This document shows positions 15,951 through 27,102 of a stretch of 64,000 bases of DNA, one piece after another; within the stretch, counting starts at the first letter, position 1, and each line of letters starts with the position of its first letter. Below the pieces are notes generated by a model that had not been told where the DNA came from, ran no database searches, and saw only the letters and a list, made by a program, of their open reading frames with translations. The translations under genes and the position numbers were made by a program. This DNA comes from Paenibacillus wulumuqiensis. GTDB lineage: Bacteria > Bacillota > Bacilli > Paenibacillales > Paenibacillaceae. Location of the stretch: positions 1 through 64,000 of the forward strand of contig NZ_LAQP01000016.1 of NCBI RefSeq assembly GCF_000971965.1, given 5' to 3'.

Positions 15951-17447
15951 ATGAGCACATTAACCCTACAACAATTAGAATCCCACTTGTGGGAATCTGC
16001 CAACATACTACGAGGTAGTATTGATTCCTCAGACTATAAAAACTATATCTTCGGTATGCTTTTTCTCAAACGTCTAAATGACGTATTCGTAGAAACAGCC
16101 GAAAAAATCCAACGTGAAGAAGGTCAAGACTATGGTTGGACAGATCGAGACGAACACCAATTCTTCGTGCCTGAACGTGCTCGTTGGTCTACTATCGGCA
16201 AAGTAACGAGCGATGTAGGTCAAGCAATTAATATTGCCTTTGAATCCTTAGAAGAAGAAAATCCCAAACTACAAGGTGTTCTCGCCAGTATTGACTTTAA
16301 TGATAAAGAGAAGTTGCCTGATAAGCTGATTCTTCAGCTCATTCAGCATTTTAGCAAGCTGAATCTACGTAATGACAATCTATCGGAACCGGATATGCTT
16401 GGACGTGCTTACGAATACCTTATTAAGCAATTCGCAGATGACGCAGGCAAAAAGGGCGGCGAATTCTACACGCCAAGCAAAGTCGTTGAACTGATCGTCA
16501 AACTGATCAAACCGGAAGAAGGCATGCGTATCTGCGATCCAACTGCTGGATCAGGTGGTATGCTCATTCAATCGGTAGACTATATTAAATCTCATGGTGG
16601 TAATCCTCGTAATCTAACTATTCATGGACAAGAACGTAACCTGAATACCTGGGCAATCTGTAAAATGAACTTGCTGCTGCATGGACTAAGTGATCATCGC
16701 ATTGAAAAAGGCGATACGATTCGTGATCCTAAGCTTATCGAAGATGGCGAATTAATTCTGTACGATCGAGTCATTGCTAATCCTCCGTTCTCTCTTAGTA
16801 ACTGGGGACGTGAAGATGCCGAGTCCGATTCATATGGTCGCTTCCCTTTTGGTATTCCTCCAAAGGATAAAGGAGATCTGGCTTTTGTACAGCATATGGT
16901 ATCGACACTTAATCATAACGGTAAAGCCGGTGTTGTCATGCCACACGGTATTTTATTCCGCGGTGGAGCAGAGGGCACGATCCGTAAAGGATTGTTAGAA
17001 GGATTAAATGGAGAGCAAGAATTGATCGAAGCAGTAATTGGACTTCCTTCTAAACTGTTCTATGGAACGGGTATTCCAGCATGTATTGTCATTATGAATC
17101 GTAATAAAGAAGCGCATAAACGAGGCAATGTATTTTTTATTAACGGGGCTAATGGTTATCAAACTGATAAAAATCAGAATACATTGAGAGATCAAGATAT
17201 CGAAAAAATTATTACTGCATATGATGAATGGGAAGACATTGAGAAGTATGCACGTATAGTTAGCATTAATGAAATCAAGGAAAATGACTATAACCTTAAT
17301 ATTTCTCGTTACCTTGATTCTGCCGAAGAAGAAGAGACTATTATAGTTGAAGAAACAATATTAACATTAAATCAAATTGAGTTAGAACGTAAAGATATAG
17401 AAAGTAAAATGTATAAATTTTTGAAGGAGTTGGGATATAGTGTTTAA
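15951..17447 (+). CDS. hsdM: type I restriction-modification DNA methyltransferase subunit M
   Basis: N6-adenine methyltransferase subunit of a type I R-M complex; with HsdS it methylates the host recognition site. Protein of 498 aa. The N-terminal helical HsdM_N region ([20 protein letters not shown]) is followed by the SAM-binding motif [14 protein letters not shown] and the catalytic NPPF in [20 protein letters not shown]-like [13 protein letters not shown] is also present. The ATG follows TGGAGG. The last eight bases overlap hsdS, so the two are translationally coupled. Confidence 0.95.
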   Translation: MSTLTLQQLESHLWESANILRGSIDSSDYKNYIFGMLFLKRLNDVFVETAEKIQREEGQDYGWTDRDEHQFFVPERARWSTIGKVTSDVGQAINIAFESLEEENPKLQGVLASIDFNDKEKLPDKLILQLIQHFSKLNLRNDNLSEPDMLGRAYEYLIKQFADDAGKKGGEFYTPSKVVELIVKLIKPEEGMRICDPTAGSGGMLIQSVDYIKSHGGNPRNLTIHGQERNLNTWAICKMNLLLHGLSDHRIEKGDTIRDPKLIEDGELILYDRVIANPPFSLSNWGREDAESDSYGRFPFGIPPKDKGDLAFVQHMVSTLNHNGKAGVVMPHGILFRGGAEGTIRKGLLEGLNGEQELIEAVIGLPSKLFYGTGIPACIVIMNRNKEAHKRGNVFFINGANGYQTDKNQNTLRDQDIEKIITAYDEWEDIEKYARIVSINEIKENDYNLNISRYLDSAEEEETIIVEETILTLNQIELERKDIESKMYKFLKELGYSV

Positions 17448-18717
17448 GATGAATTCTAATCCTCACCCTTGGAAGACAATGACATTAAAAGAAGTAGCTC
17501 GACGTGTTAAAGATAAAAATAATGGTCGTTCAGAAAATGTATTAACTATATCTGCACAGCATGGATTAGTTAGCCAAACAGATTTTTTTAATAAGAGCGT
17601 AGCGAGTAAAAATTTAAATAGCTACTTGTATATAGAAAAAGGTGACTTTGCTTACAACAAAAGTTATTCTGATGGTTATCCATTAGGTGCAATCAAAAGA
17701 CTGGAAAGATATGACTCAGGAATATTATCTACTTTATATATATGTTTCCGACCAAATGAGAATATTATAAATGCTAATTTTCTCAAATATCTTTTTGAAA
17801 GTACTGTCTGGCATAGAGAAATAAGCCAGGTGGCAAAAGAAGGTGGTAGAAGCCATGGATTGTTAAATATTGGAATTAATGATTTTTTTGATATTAAACT
17901 TAATATTCCTCCTCTAAAAGAACAAAAAAAAATTGCCGATATCCTCACTTCTGTCGATGAAGCCATTGAAAAAACAGAAGCTATTATTAAGCAAACGGAA
18001 TCGGTAAAAAAAGCCTTAATGCAACAGCTTTTGACCAAAGGGATTGGACATACCAAGTTCAAGCAGACCGAGATCGGCGAGATTCCTGAGGAATGGGAAA
18101 TTCAATCTTTAAGAAACATTGGTTCGTGGTCAGGCGGTGGAACTCCTTCTAAACAGAATCTTGCGTATTGGGTACAGAAACCTGGACTTCTTTGGGTTTC
18201 TCCAAAAGATATGTATTCAGATATAATTACTGACTCAGAAGATTATATAACCGAAGAAGCTTCTAAAGATAAAGGATTAAAAATTTTAGCTCCTGGAACT
18301 ATTTTATTTGTAACAAGAAGTGGTATTTTAAGGAATCGCGTTCCTATAAGTATGGCTGGAAAAAAACTAACTATAAATCAAGACTTAAAATCTCTCACTC
18401 TTTATGAAAATATAAATAATAAATTCATCTTCTATCTTCTTCAATCTTTTAATGAAAAAATTCGTAAAAGTTGTGTTAAGATTGGGACAACTGTAGAATC
18501 AATAGATTTCAATTCCTTAAAAGAGTTTAAAATACCCATTCCTTCATTAGACGAACAATACAATATCAGCTCTATTATCGAAGAATTTTACAAAAAAATT
18601 AATATTGAAAATAATCAATTGAGTAAACTTAGGCTCCTAAAAAAAGGCCTTATGCAGTCTCTCCTCACTGGCAAAGTGAGAGTTAATGTCGATGAATCAG
18701 AGGTGCTTCCGGTATGA
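17440..18717 (+). CDS. hsdS: type I restriction-modification specificity subunit S
   Basis: Determines which bipartite DNA sequence the complex recognises. Protein of 425 aa with the usual two target-recognition domains (about 8-150 and 215-365). Each is followed by a conserved helix ([20 protein letters not shown] and [19 protein letters not shown]). The start is GTG at 17440, ten bases after AAGGAG; the next ATG (17449) is too distant. TRD sequences are AT-rich relative to hsdR, as expected for exchanged recognition domains. It overlaps hsdR by four bases (ATGA). Confidence 0.92.
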   Translation: MFKMNSNPHPWKTMTLKEVARRVKDKNNGRSENVLTISAQHGLVSQTDFFNKSVASKNLNSYLYIEKGDFAYNKSYSDGYPLGAIKRLERYDSGILSTLYICFRPNENIINANFLKYLFESTVWHREISQVAKEGGRSHGLLNIGINDFFDIKLNIPPLKEQKKIADILTSVDEAIEKTEAIIKQTESVKKALMQQLLTKGIGHTKFKQTEIGEIPEEWEIQSLRNIGSWSGGGTPSKQNLAYWVQKPGLLWVSPKDMYSDIITDSEDYITEEASKDKGLKILAPGTILFVTRSGILRNRVPISMAGKKLTINQDLKSLTLYENINNKFIFYLLQSFNEKIRKSCVKIGTTVESIDFNSLKEFKIPIPSLDEQYNISSIIEEFYKKINIENNQLSKLRLLKKGLMQSLLTGKVRVNVDESEVLPV

Positions 18718-21650
18718 CAGCAATCAACGAATGGAACGAAAAACAGCTAGTCGAGAATCGACTGATCCATCAATTACAAGAAATGGGCTATGTGCATTTG
18801 CATGGCCCTTCTTTAGATTCAGAACGAGCCACTAGTCGCGATGTCATATTAACCGATCGCCTTATTCAAGCCATTCAGCGCTTCAATCCTTGGATTACAG
18901 ATAATAACTTAAATAAGATTGTTCGCTCCATTACCCATATCGAAGCAACCAGTCTCATGGAAGCAAATGAGAAATTCCATGCTATACTGACCAGCTACAC
19001 TTCTATCCAGCAAGATATCGGCAAAGGCAAAAAAGGCCAGACGGTTAAACTCATCGACTTCGATCATCCTGAGAATAATGAGTTCCTCGTTGTTGATCAA
19101 TTCACTATTACAGGTGGAGATCAGTCTATTCGTCCAGACCTTATTTTGTTCGTTAACGGATTACCTCTTGTCGTCATCGAATGCAAAAGCCCAATGATCT
19201 CGATAGATGAACAGATCGGCAAAGCTGTAAAGCAGATGCAACGTTATCAGCAAAGCTACGAACAACTTTTCTATTACAATCAAATTCTTATCGCAACCAG
19301 TAATGACCGTGCTAAAGCAGGTACTATTGGAGCTCAGTTACGGCATTTTGGCGAATGGAAAGATCCCTATCCACTTACTATTCCTCAAGTAAGCGCACAT
19401 GCTACGCCTCAGGATATCCTAGCAGCTGGTATGCTTACGCCTGCTAATTTGCTTGATCTTATTCAAAACTTTATCGTCTTTGAACCTGAAGGTGGACGTA
19501 CTGTTAAGAAGCTAGCTCGTTATCAGCAATTCCGTGCCGTACATAAAGCGGTAGATCGTATTTTACAAGCTAACCACTCAAGAGAGCGCGGTGGTGTTGT
19601 CTGGCATACTCAAGGTAGTGGCAAGTCGCTGACTATGCTCTATCTGGCCGTTAAGCTAAGACGCATACAACAGTTAGAGAACCCAACAATTATTATCGTA
19701 ACAGATCGTAAAGATCTGGATAACCAGATTACTAGTACATTCCGGCGCTGTGGCTTTCCTAATCCTCAGCAAGCAGAGAGTGTGCAAGATCTCCGTATGC
19801 TACTCAGTCAAAAGTACGGTACAACCATCATGACGCTCGTACAGAAGTTTCAGACAAGCAAAACGGAAGATCAGTTCCCAGAGCTATCAACTTCTGAAAA
19901 TATCATCGTAATGGTCGATGAATCTCATCGTTCCCAGTACAAAGGCTTAGCAATGAATATGCGGACAGCTCTGCCTAATGCTTGTTATCTTGGTTTTACA
20001 GGTACACCTATTGATAAGGAAGATAAGAGTACGACCCGCACTTTTGGTCCTTATATCGATAAATATACAATTGAGCAATCTGTCGATGATGGAGCGACCG
20101 TTCCTATTTTTTATGAGGCTCGCCTGTCTAACTTGCATATTGAAGGTGAGACACTTGATCAACTGTTTGACCGTAAGTTTCGTGAATACGATGAAGAGAC
20201 AAGAGATCGTATCCAAAAGAAATATGCCAACGAAGAAGCGATTATCGCCTCACCTAAACGTATTGAACAAGTAGTATTAGATATTATCGAACATTATGAG
20301 AGGTATATTCAGCCTAATGGATTCAAAGCTCAGATCGTTGCAGTGTCACGCGATGCAGCTATTACGTATAAAGAAAAGCTAGATGAATTGAGCGATTTTG
20401 AATCTGCAGTGATCTATTCATCCAACCATGACGATGACGATCGTAAAAAACGATATGCTATTAGTAAAGACCAGGAGAAGAACTTGATTGAGCGCTTCAA
20501 GAAACCAATGGGTGAAGACAAGCTCTCCTTCCTGATCGTCTGTGATAAGCTGCTGACTGGCTTTGACGCTCCGATTGAGCAAGTAATGTATCTTGATAAA
20601 CCTCTTCGTGAACACAATTTGCTTCAAGCTATCGCTCGTACTAATCGTACGTATGAAGGCAAGACATATGGGTTGATCGTTGATTATTTCGGTGTATCTA
20701 GTTTTCTGGAAAAAGCCCTATCAATCTTCGCGAAGCAAGATATTCAAGGCGCACTTATGCCAATAGAAAGCGAACTTCCTAGACTGCAATCGAGACATCG
20801 TGCAGCCATGCGGTATTTTGATTATATTCGTCAGGATGATTTAGAGAGCTGTATCAAGGTACTCGAACCTGAAGACGTACGCAGCGAATTCGATTATGCC
20901 TTTAAGCAATTTGCTAAGAGTATGGATATGGTGATGCCACACCCTATGGCGCAGCCTTATGTTAATAATCTAGGATTCCTCGGTAAAGTACGCCAAGCAG
21001 CCAAGTCACGCTATCGTGTAGAAGAGTTAGATATCAGTGATTGCGGAGAAAAAGTGAAGCAGCTCATTATCGACCATATTCGTGCTTCTCAAGTCGTCAC
21101 GATCCACGAACCTGTAGATATTCTATCTAATCAGTTTGATAAGCATTTATCCCAATTTCAAGGCGAAGCCAAAGCTTCAGAAATGGAACATGCTCTACGT
21201 CATGAGATTCGTGTGAAAATGCATGAGAATCCAGTATTCTATTCCTCTCTTAAAGAACGTTTGGAGAAACTGATCGAGGCGCGTAAACATCGTCAAATGG
21301 ATATTTTCGAAATGATTGAGCAGATCCATAATTTGGTGAACGATACGCGTGAAGTAAACAATCAAGGGGAGAATTATGGTTTTACTCGTGAACAATACCC
21401 TTTCTTCCAATTACTCGAACAGCAGATTACCGATGAAGATGATACGGAGGCGCTTCAGGAGCTCACTCATATGGTGACTGATGTGATTCAGGAATATGCT
21501 GTAGTCGAATGGACGAAGAAAGATGACGTACAACGTGAGATGCGTCAGCAGATTAAACGCAAATTGCGCGTAAGCAAATGTCCAAAAGATAAGTTGGAGA
21601 GTCTAGCCATCCAACTGGTTGATCTTGCAAGCACTCATTACAAGAAATAA
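18714..21650 (+). CDS. hsdR: type I restriction endonuclease subunit R
   Basis: ATP-dependent translocase/nuclease that cuts unmethylated DNA far from the site. Protein of 978 aa. The N-terminal nuclease domain has RPDLILFVNG and LVVIECKSP (PD...ExK). The helicase core has Walker A in HTQGSGKSLTM, DEAD-box variant VDESHRSQ, GFTGTPI and the motif VI region AIARTNRTYEGK. A long C-terminal helical region (about 700-978) follows for M2S binding. Start ATG overlaps the hsdS stop. No frameshift or stop seen, so the whole hsdMSR set looks functional. Confidence 0.95.
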   Translation: MTAINEWNEKQLVENRLIHQLQEMGYVHLHGPSLDSERATSRDVILTDRLIQAIQRFNPWITDNNLNKIVRSITHIEATSLMEANEKFHAILTSYTSIQQDIGKGKKGQTVKLIDFDHPENNEFLVVDQFTITGGDQSIRPDLILFVNGLPLVVIECKSPMISIDEQIGKAVKQMQRYQQSYEQLFYYNQILIATSNDRAKAGTIGAQLRHFGEWKDPYPLTIPQVSAHATPQDILAAGMLTPANLLDLIQNFIVFEPEGGRTVKKLARYQQFRAVHKAVDRILQANHSRERGGVVWHTQGSGKSLTMLYLAVKLRRIQQLENPTIIIVTDRKDLDNQITSTFRRCGFPNPQQAESVQDLRMLLSQKYGTTIMTLVQKFQTSKTEDQFPELSTSENIIVMVDESHRSQYKGLAMNMRTALPNACYLGFTGTPIDKEDKSTTRTFGPYIDKYTIEQSVDDGATVPIFYEARLSNLHIEGETLDQLFDRKFREYDEETRDRIQKKYANEEAIIASPKRIEQVVLDIIEHYERYIQPNGFKAQIVAVSRDAAITYKEKLDELSDFESAVIYSSNHDDDDRKKRYAISKDQEKNLIERFKKPMGEDKLSFLIVCDKLLTGFDAPIEQVMYLDKPLREHNLLQAIARTNRTYEGKTYGLIVDYFGVSSFLEKALSIFAKQDIQGALMPIESELPRLQSRHRAAMRYFDYIRQDDLESCIKVLEPEDVRSEFDYAFKQFAKSMDMVMPHPMAQPYVNNLGFLGKVRQAAKSRYRVEELDISDCGEKVKQLIIDHIRASQVVTIHEPVDILSNQFDKHLSQFQGEAKASEMEHALRHEIRVKMHENPVFYSSLKERLEKLIEARKHRQMDIFEMIEQIHNLVNDTREVNNQGENYGFTREQYPFFQLLEQQITDEDDTEALQELTHMVTDVIQEYAVVEWTKKDDVQREMRQQIKRKLRVSKCPKDKLESLAIQLVDLASTHYKK

Positions 21651-21690
21651 TTGTTTTATACACAAATTACCTACTATTAATTTATAAATA

Positions 21691-21743
21691 AAAACCAACG
21701 CTAATTCTAGAGGTAAAGAATCCTCATAGAGTTAGCGTTGGTC
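21691..21743. terminator. shared terminator between hsdR and the YgjP-type gene
   Basis: AAAAACCAACGCTAA pairs with TTAGCGTTGG across about 28 bases. The right arm overlaps the last codons and stop of the convergent metalloprotease gene. Confidence 0.6.
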
Positions 21744-22449
21744 CATTTATGCGGAGCCATTCTTTACGGGCTTCATAATCAGGTAGAATAGAACGTACAT
21801 AGCGCCAAAAATCTTCAGAATGATCAGAATAGCGCAAGTGTGCCATTTCATGTACGACGACATAATCGATAATACGCATGGGCGACATGACGATACGCCA
21901 GTTAATCATAATCACACCGTTCTTACCGCAGCTTCCCCATCTCATCTCTTGATCTTTAAGGATCAGTTTCTGTGGAGAAATTTCCATTAAACGGCTATAA
22001 AGTTGAATACGTTGCTGAATCTTGTCCATGCCACGTTGCTTGTACCAATCAATGCATAGTTGTTTAAGTTCAATGCTTTTCTGTTCTGGTAATAACGTCG
22101 TTGGAATTGTAGCAATAAATTTATTTTTAACAAATTGTAAGCTTGGCTTAGGAATATCTTCTTTGATAAGTTTTAGACGATATTTGCGTCCCAAATAAGG
22201 TAGCTTTTCTCCACTCAAGAATTCTAGAGAACTTGCTGGCTGCTCGATTTCACTGAATTCATATTGTTTTTGGAGAATCCATGGTGCTTTTTTATGAAGA
22301 ATGTTATATAAGCGATTTTCTGTAATATCTAAAGGAGCAATAACATTCACACCATTGTGCCAATCAACAGATATAGTAACATCCTTTTTATTAGGTTTAT
22401 ATTCAATGCTGTATTCAATAGATGAATTGCCGAAGTAAAAGATGGGCAC
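21724..22449 (-). CDS. YgjP-type (DUF45) M48-like metallopeptidase
   Basis: Soluble zinc-dependent peptidase of the SprT/YgjP-like group. Protein of 241 aa with the zinc motif HExxH in VVVHEMAHLRYSDHSEDFW, plus the conserved MRWGSCG upstream of it. Genes of this family are often found beside type I R-M operons, where their role is unclear. Start is GTG at 22449 with AAGGAG nine bases before it. It is convergent with hsdR. Confidence 0.85.
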   Translation of the reverse strand: MPIFYFGNSSIEYSIEYKPNKKDVTISVDWHNGVNVIAPLDITENRLYNILHKKAPWILQKQYEFSEIEQPASSLEFLSGEKLPYLGRKYRLKLIKEDIPKPSLQFVKNKFIATIPTTLLPEQKSIELKQLCIDWYKQRGMDKIQQRIQLYSRLMEISPQKLILKDQEMRWGSCGKNGVIMINWRIVMSPMRIIDYVVVHEMAHLRYSDHSEDFWRYVRSILPDYEARKEWLRINGPTLTL

Positions 22450-22575
22450 ATTTTATCTCTCCTTATACAAATAAGCTTGTGTATAAGTATAACCTTGATT
22501 TTTTGTTATTCCAAATATAAAATAGCGACGTATTAGAATTGCTATTTTATATTTGGAAATTATAAATAATTATAA

Positions 22576-24342
22576 CTAACGATTTTTGAATAAAACAAAG
22601 ATTAAGATTGAAATTGGAAAACTAAAAGAAGATATTTCTGATAAGTTTTGTACAATAGTATATTCATGTGCTGGAAACAGAATAGACAGCCCAATACTTA
22701 AAAACAATAAACTTATTGAAAAACGCATAATCAAAAAGAAAATCTTATTCCATAACTTACGATTCTTGAGCTGTATCAAAGCATGCAATATATTAATAAT
22801 AGCTATTAGCAATACTACTGTAAAAGTAAGTATTCCCTTCAGTCTATCGCTTAAAACATCAAATCTTTTCTCTATAAAAATATTTGTATTATTAAATATA
22901 GTATCTACATATTTTTGTAGAAAATTATACCTTACTGATAGTAGTACTAATGTTACTATTATTCCAAATAAAATAATGATCTTAAGAACTGCTAAGATAA
23001 CTCTTTTCTTATTACCTTGCTTCCATTCACTACTTAAATATTTAAATGCTTCATTTGTCTGAGACATACTCGGTTTTAAATCTTCATATAGATCAAAAAT
23101 AATAGAAATTATATAATCTTTAAAAGCAATTAGTTTTTCTTTTATCCATCTAAAAAGTTTTTTCAGTCTTGTATCTAATTTCTCTTTTGTCATCAATCCT
23201 TCAACAAGGGGTAAGAGCAAGGGATTGGTTCTAAGTTGGATTTCATAGGTACTACCACCATAATAAACACTTTTTTTAAAATAAATTTCTGCACGATCTA
23301 AATTTTGATCTTCAATAAAATACTCAAATCCTTTTAAATAATCTTTTTTTGATCTTTTCTTGTATTTTTGATCAATATAGTCCACTGCTAATGTGGCTAT
23401 CGCATTTCCTGAAGTGAATGGCAATAAAACTAAAGTGATTATTTTTCTAATACAATCTTTAAACTCCTCTATATTATTTATTTTCAAGTCTTTTAATAAC
23501 TGTTCGATACTATCTATATTAGAATCTAAAGTATAAGAATACAATAGATCAGATACAGTATTTAAGTACAAAAGAATAAACGCTAGCGTTATAGTTGAGA
23601 TAATATTTATAATTTTCAATGCTGATTTAGTGCTCTCTAAAGTACTTGGAGGGCGATTGGAAATAATAAAAATTTGAAAGGAAAGAGCTACTACCGCAAC
23701 TAAAATTAGCACTTCAGTTGCATTTCCCCATGACAAGATAAATAATAAGGATCCTATTATAAATCCCTTCCCATCTTCTCCGCCTATATGAATAATTAAA
23801 AATACTACAGCGAGCATTAAAATCACAAAAATAGCTATATTGGAAAATGTAATAATTAAGGTCATGAAAAACGAACCTTGAAACTTAAATACACAGATTA
23901 TTAATAACAACAATGTAACACTAATCCCAAATAACCAATTGATAATTTCATATCTAAAAGTTGTTACTTCTATACTAAACAAGAAAATATAAATTTGAAG
24001 GAATAGACTTATTGCAAATACAAAACAACTTTTAATGTAATCTCGTTTTAGCTTTAAATAGAATCCTCCATAATTTATATAGAATCCTTCAAAGTTTTTA
24101 ATTTTCAAATGCTGTTTTTTTAAAGAGGTTGCATAATTAACTAATAATTTAACTGCAAATACACTAAAAATAGTATATACAGGCCAAAAAACATAAATAG
24201 ATTGTTTAATTAACAAAATCTTCAAAAACATTAAAATATAAAAACTAATTATCGTATAAATGAATAAATAATTCTTTGTTTTATAATATTCGTCCAATTC
24301 GAATAGGTTCTTTATTTTATTTGTGAGCATTGTATTAAACAT
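22576..24342 (-). CDS. multi-pass membrane protein coupled to zorD; family unknown
   Basis: Protein of 588 aa, very AT-rich. An N-terminal membrane part (about 25-265) has some seven hydrophobic helices. A mostly soluble, charged central part (about 280-445) contains IDSIEQLLKDLKINNIEEF and a repeat-like YFIEDQNLDRAEIYFKKSVY. A C-terminal block of about four helices (about 452-585) ends at the C-terminus. The start overlaps the last eight bases of zorD, so translation is coupled and the protein should be made with Zorya. The described Zorya types do not, to my knowledge, include such a gene. It could be an extra subunit, a membrane effector or an unrelated neighbour. Confidence 0.7.
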   Translation of the reverse strand: MFNTMLTNKIKNLFELDEYYKTKNYLFIYTIISFYILMFLKILLIKQSIYVFWPVYTIFSVFAVKLLVNYATSLKKQHLKIKNFEGFYINYGGFYLKLKRDYIKSCFVFAISLFLQIYIFLFSIEVTTFRYEIINWLFGISVTLLLLIICVFKFQGSFFMTLIITFSNIAIFVILMLAVVFLIIHIGGEDGKGFIIGSLLFILSWGNATEVLILVAVVALSFQIFIISNRPPSTLESTKSALKIINIISTITLAFILLYLNTVSDLLYSYTLDSNIDSIEQLLKDLKINNIEEFKDCIRKIITLVLLPFTSGNAIATLAVDYIDQKYKKRSKKDYLKGFEYFIEDQNLDRAEIYFKKSVYYGGSTYEIQLRTNPLLLPLVEGLMTKEKLDTRLKKLFRWIKEKLIAFKDYIISIIFDLYEDLKPSMSQTNEAFKYLSSEWKQGNKKRVILAVLKIIILFGIIVTLVLLSVRYNFLQKYVDTIFNNTNIFIEKRFDVLSDRLKGILTFTVVLLIAIINILHALIQLKNRKLWNKIFFLIMRFSISLLFLSIGLSILFPAHEYTIVQNLSEISSFSFPISILIFVLFKNR

Positions 24343-27091
24343 CCAATCCTCTCAATACTTCATCCTCAATATTCAGCTTTCTACTCGATACAATCACAGA
24401 AGACGCTACTTCTTGCTTATCCGTAAGAATCCGATGCACAATCTCTTCTACAGTTCCATTCTTCGTAAGCCCGTCTATATCAGCTACAATAGGATAATAC
24501 ACCGATACTGGCTTATCCTGTCCAATGCGGTAAGCACGATCTGTGGCTTGATTTTCTACAGCTGGATTCCACCAACGTGTGTAGTGAACTACATGATTCG
24601 CGGAAGTAATAGTTAACCCTGTACCTGCTGCTTTGGGAGATAGGATTAATACATCGAATCCTGGCTGACTATTAAACAGATCGACTTGTTCTTGCCGGCG
24701 ATTCGTCATCCCGTTAATAATCATAGGATTCAGATCAAAGCATTCTCGTATCGTTTTACGCAAAATATCTTGCATCTTAATATACTCTGTGAAGATAAGC
24801 ACTTTTTCACCTTGCTCACGCACTTTACGAATAATCTCAACCGTTTCTTGCAGCTTAGGCACTGCAGTATAAGGTAGATTGATATATTGATCGTTGACTA
24901 ATGCTGGATGTGAACTAAGTGCTTTAAGTTTTTGAATAGCTTGGAGGCCATCCATAATTTTGTTTTGTACAAGTCTGATGACTTCAGAATAAAGCTGACT
25001 TTGCTCTTGTCCTAAGCCTACATTACGGATAATAGATTGTTTGGGTGGTAACTGATCGCCCAATTCCTCTGACTTGGTTCTGCGTTTATATACCATAGAG
25101 ATCCGAGCAAGAAGTTGTTGCTCTGCTTCATAATCTCTTTCTTCTCCATCAATTCGCTGTACAAATTTTTCTTTGAATTGACTTAGACTCCCCAGCATTC
25201 CAGGCTGTACATAATCCATAATGGACCATAATTCACTAAGTCCATTTTCTACAGGTGTTCCCGTCATCGCTAAACGGAATTTGGCTTTCATTGCTTTTAA
25301 TACGCGTGAAGATGCTGTAGAAGGATTTTTAATCGCTTGCGCTTCGTCACAGATGATAGCTTGCCAATCGACTTGACCAAAGATAAGCTGGTCCTTGGTG
25401 AGGGTATGATACGTCGTAATTGTTATTCCGACTCGTTTTAAGACTTCAGGATCTTTCTGTCTTTGACTACCACGATGAATGTACAGTGAACTCAGCAGTT
25501 CTGGAGCAAATTTACTTACCTCTTTTTCCCAGTTATCTATAAGTGTTTTTGGTACAACAATTAATGTAGGAGTAAGCTTGCCGACCTCTTGTAAATAGGT
25601 CAAAAAAGAAATTACTTGTATGGTTTTACCTAGTCCCATATCATCTGCTAGTAATCCACCCAGCTTACGATAATGTAAAGCCTTCATCCAGATGAACCCA
25701 TCTACTTGGAAAGGTTTAAGTGAAGCTGTAAAGGACTGAGGCGGAAGTTGCTGAAACACTTCTAAGTCTTGCATTTCTTGCTGGGCTTGCAAAATCGGCT
25801 GATTGAATTCTAATTGGTTAATATTCTCATAGATTTCTAGCACATAAGGTAGCTTAGTAACATCTAATAGACCATTATTATCGAAATGCTCTTTAACCTT
25901 CTCTGTAGATTCAACAAATTCTTGAGCATCCTGAGGGAGTTTTAGCCAGTCCCCATTCCATTCAATGTATTGCTCACCAGCTGCTTGAGCTTGAGTAATC
26001 AGATCTAAGATTTCTAATCCCTGCCATGTTTCTTTTACTTCTCCATTTTCGTCTTGTGCAGTAAATCCATAATCCAGTTCAAACCAACCACGATCTTTCT
26101 CTGCTGCATTCACAAAAGGTTGCGCTCGGTATACCCGGATACCTAGAGACTTTACACGCTCTCCAAATAACTTAAGATCCAAGCCTTCTATTTCTGGAAG
26201 ATAAGCTTCCGGATTTTCTGCAAAACGAGCTATATCTGCTCCTTCAATAGCAGGTATACTTTTAATATGATCTGCTTCTTCCACAATGGATGGCTTCACA
26301 AATACTTTGCGACGTTGACCATCTACTGCATAACGACTGGATTGCTCACTCATTTCTCTTAGCAATTGTGGTTCGACAGAATCAGAAGAACGATACTGAG
26401 GTTCAAATGATATGGACTGCTGATCATAATTTAGATCAATGTCAATTTGATCAACAAACTGATACTCTTGATGCTGTAAGTAATCGTCCATGGCATAACC
26501 ATGTGAAACTGCCCAGCTGCGCACTTCCGCTACATAATTAAATATTTGTTCTTTATCCAATGGATTAGGTGCTTGTTCGATCATTTGCTGAAAATGGTAT
26601 TGTTCTTCATCCATTAATAATACTTGCTGATCCGGTAGTACAATCCACGGTCCGATACTTCTAGCTGTACGCTCAATATTTTTCCAAGACTCGTAATTTT
26701 TCTCTAAAACAAACTTGAAATGAGGAGAGCCTACCGCACTTTCATGTGCCAATTTGAGGTTGAGTTTTGTACTAGATGGAATCTCTAATCCTGTTTGATA
26801 CTCAGCAGGTAACAATTTGAAATGATCATAAGTAATACTATAGCTATCGCCTTCTTTGTTAAGTGCTTCTTCATACCAGAGCTCTTCTAATAGCTCAAGC
26901 AGCTCTGCATTATCCAATTGACGTAGTTCTGAAATTCGTAGTCCCAATGGAAACTGCAGCGATTGATTATCCCGCGAAATAGTATATTTAAGTCCATTGG
27001 AAGTTAGTTCTCGCTGGATTTGAATTTTAGGAGAAATTGAGGGAGTACTTTCCTTTTTTCGTTTATTCATAAAGCCGAATAGACCTGCCAT
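24335..27091 (-). CDS. zorD: Zorya ZorD: SNF2-family helicase
   Basis: Protein of 918 aa. A long N-terminal region (about 1-440) precedes a SNF2 ATPase: Walker A GGLLADDMGLGKTIQ, DEAH-type CDEAQAIKNP, MTGTPVENGLSELWS, and helicase C-lobe motifs SPKAAGTGLTIT and DRAYRIGQ. ZorD is the cytosolic effector of type I Zorya, thought to act on invading DNA. I see no separate nuclease domain after the helicase, since the frame ends about 35 residues past the GTVEEIV motif. AAAGGAG precedes the ATG. It follows zorC by 11 bases and overlaps the next gene by eight. Confidence 0.85.
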   Translation of the reverse strand: MAGLFGFMNKRKKESTPSISPKIQIQRELTSNGLKYTISRDNQSLQFPLGLRISELRQLDNAELLELLEELWYEEALNKEGDSYSITYDHFKLLPAEYQTGLEIPSSTKLNLKLAHESAVGSPHFKFVLEKNYESWKNIERTARSIGPWIVLPDQQVLLMDEEQYHFQQMIEQAPNPLDKEQIFNYVAEVRSWAVSHGYAMDDYLQHQEYQFVDQIDIDLNYDQQSISFEPQYRSSDSVEPQLLREMSEQSSRYAVDGQRRKVFVKPSIVEEADHIKSIPAIEGADIARFAENPEAYLPEIEGLDLKLFGERVKSLGIRVYRAQPFVNAAEKDRGWFELDYGFTAQDENGEVKETWQGLEILDLITQAQAAGEQYIEWNGDWLKLPQDAQEFVESTEKVKEHFDNNGLLDVTKLPYVLEIYENINQLEFNQPILQAQQEMQDLEVFQQLPPQSFTASLKPFQVDGFIWMKALHYRKLGGLLADDMGLGKTIQVISFLTYLQEVGKLTPTLIVVPKTLIDNWEKEVSKFAPELLSSLYIHRGSQRQKDPEVLKRVGITITTYHTLTKDQLIFGQVDWQAIICDEAQAIKNPSTASSRVLKAMKAKFRLAMTGTPVENGLSELWSIMDYVQPGMLGSLSQFKEKFVQRIDGEERDYEAEQQLLARISMVYKRRTKSEELGDQLPPKQSIIRNVGLGQEQSQLYSEVIRLVQNKIMDGLQAIQKLKALSSHPALVNDQYINLPYTAVPKLQETVEIIRKVREQGEKVLIFTEYIKMQDILRKTIRECFDLNPMIINGMTNRRQEQVDLFNSQPGFDVLILSPKAAGTGLTITSANHVVHYTRWWNPAVENQATDRAYRIGQDKPVSVYYPIVADIDGLTKNGTVEEIVHRILTDKQEVASSVIVSSRKLNIEDEVLRGLDV

Positions 27092-27102
27092 AATGTTCTC
27101 CT

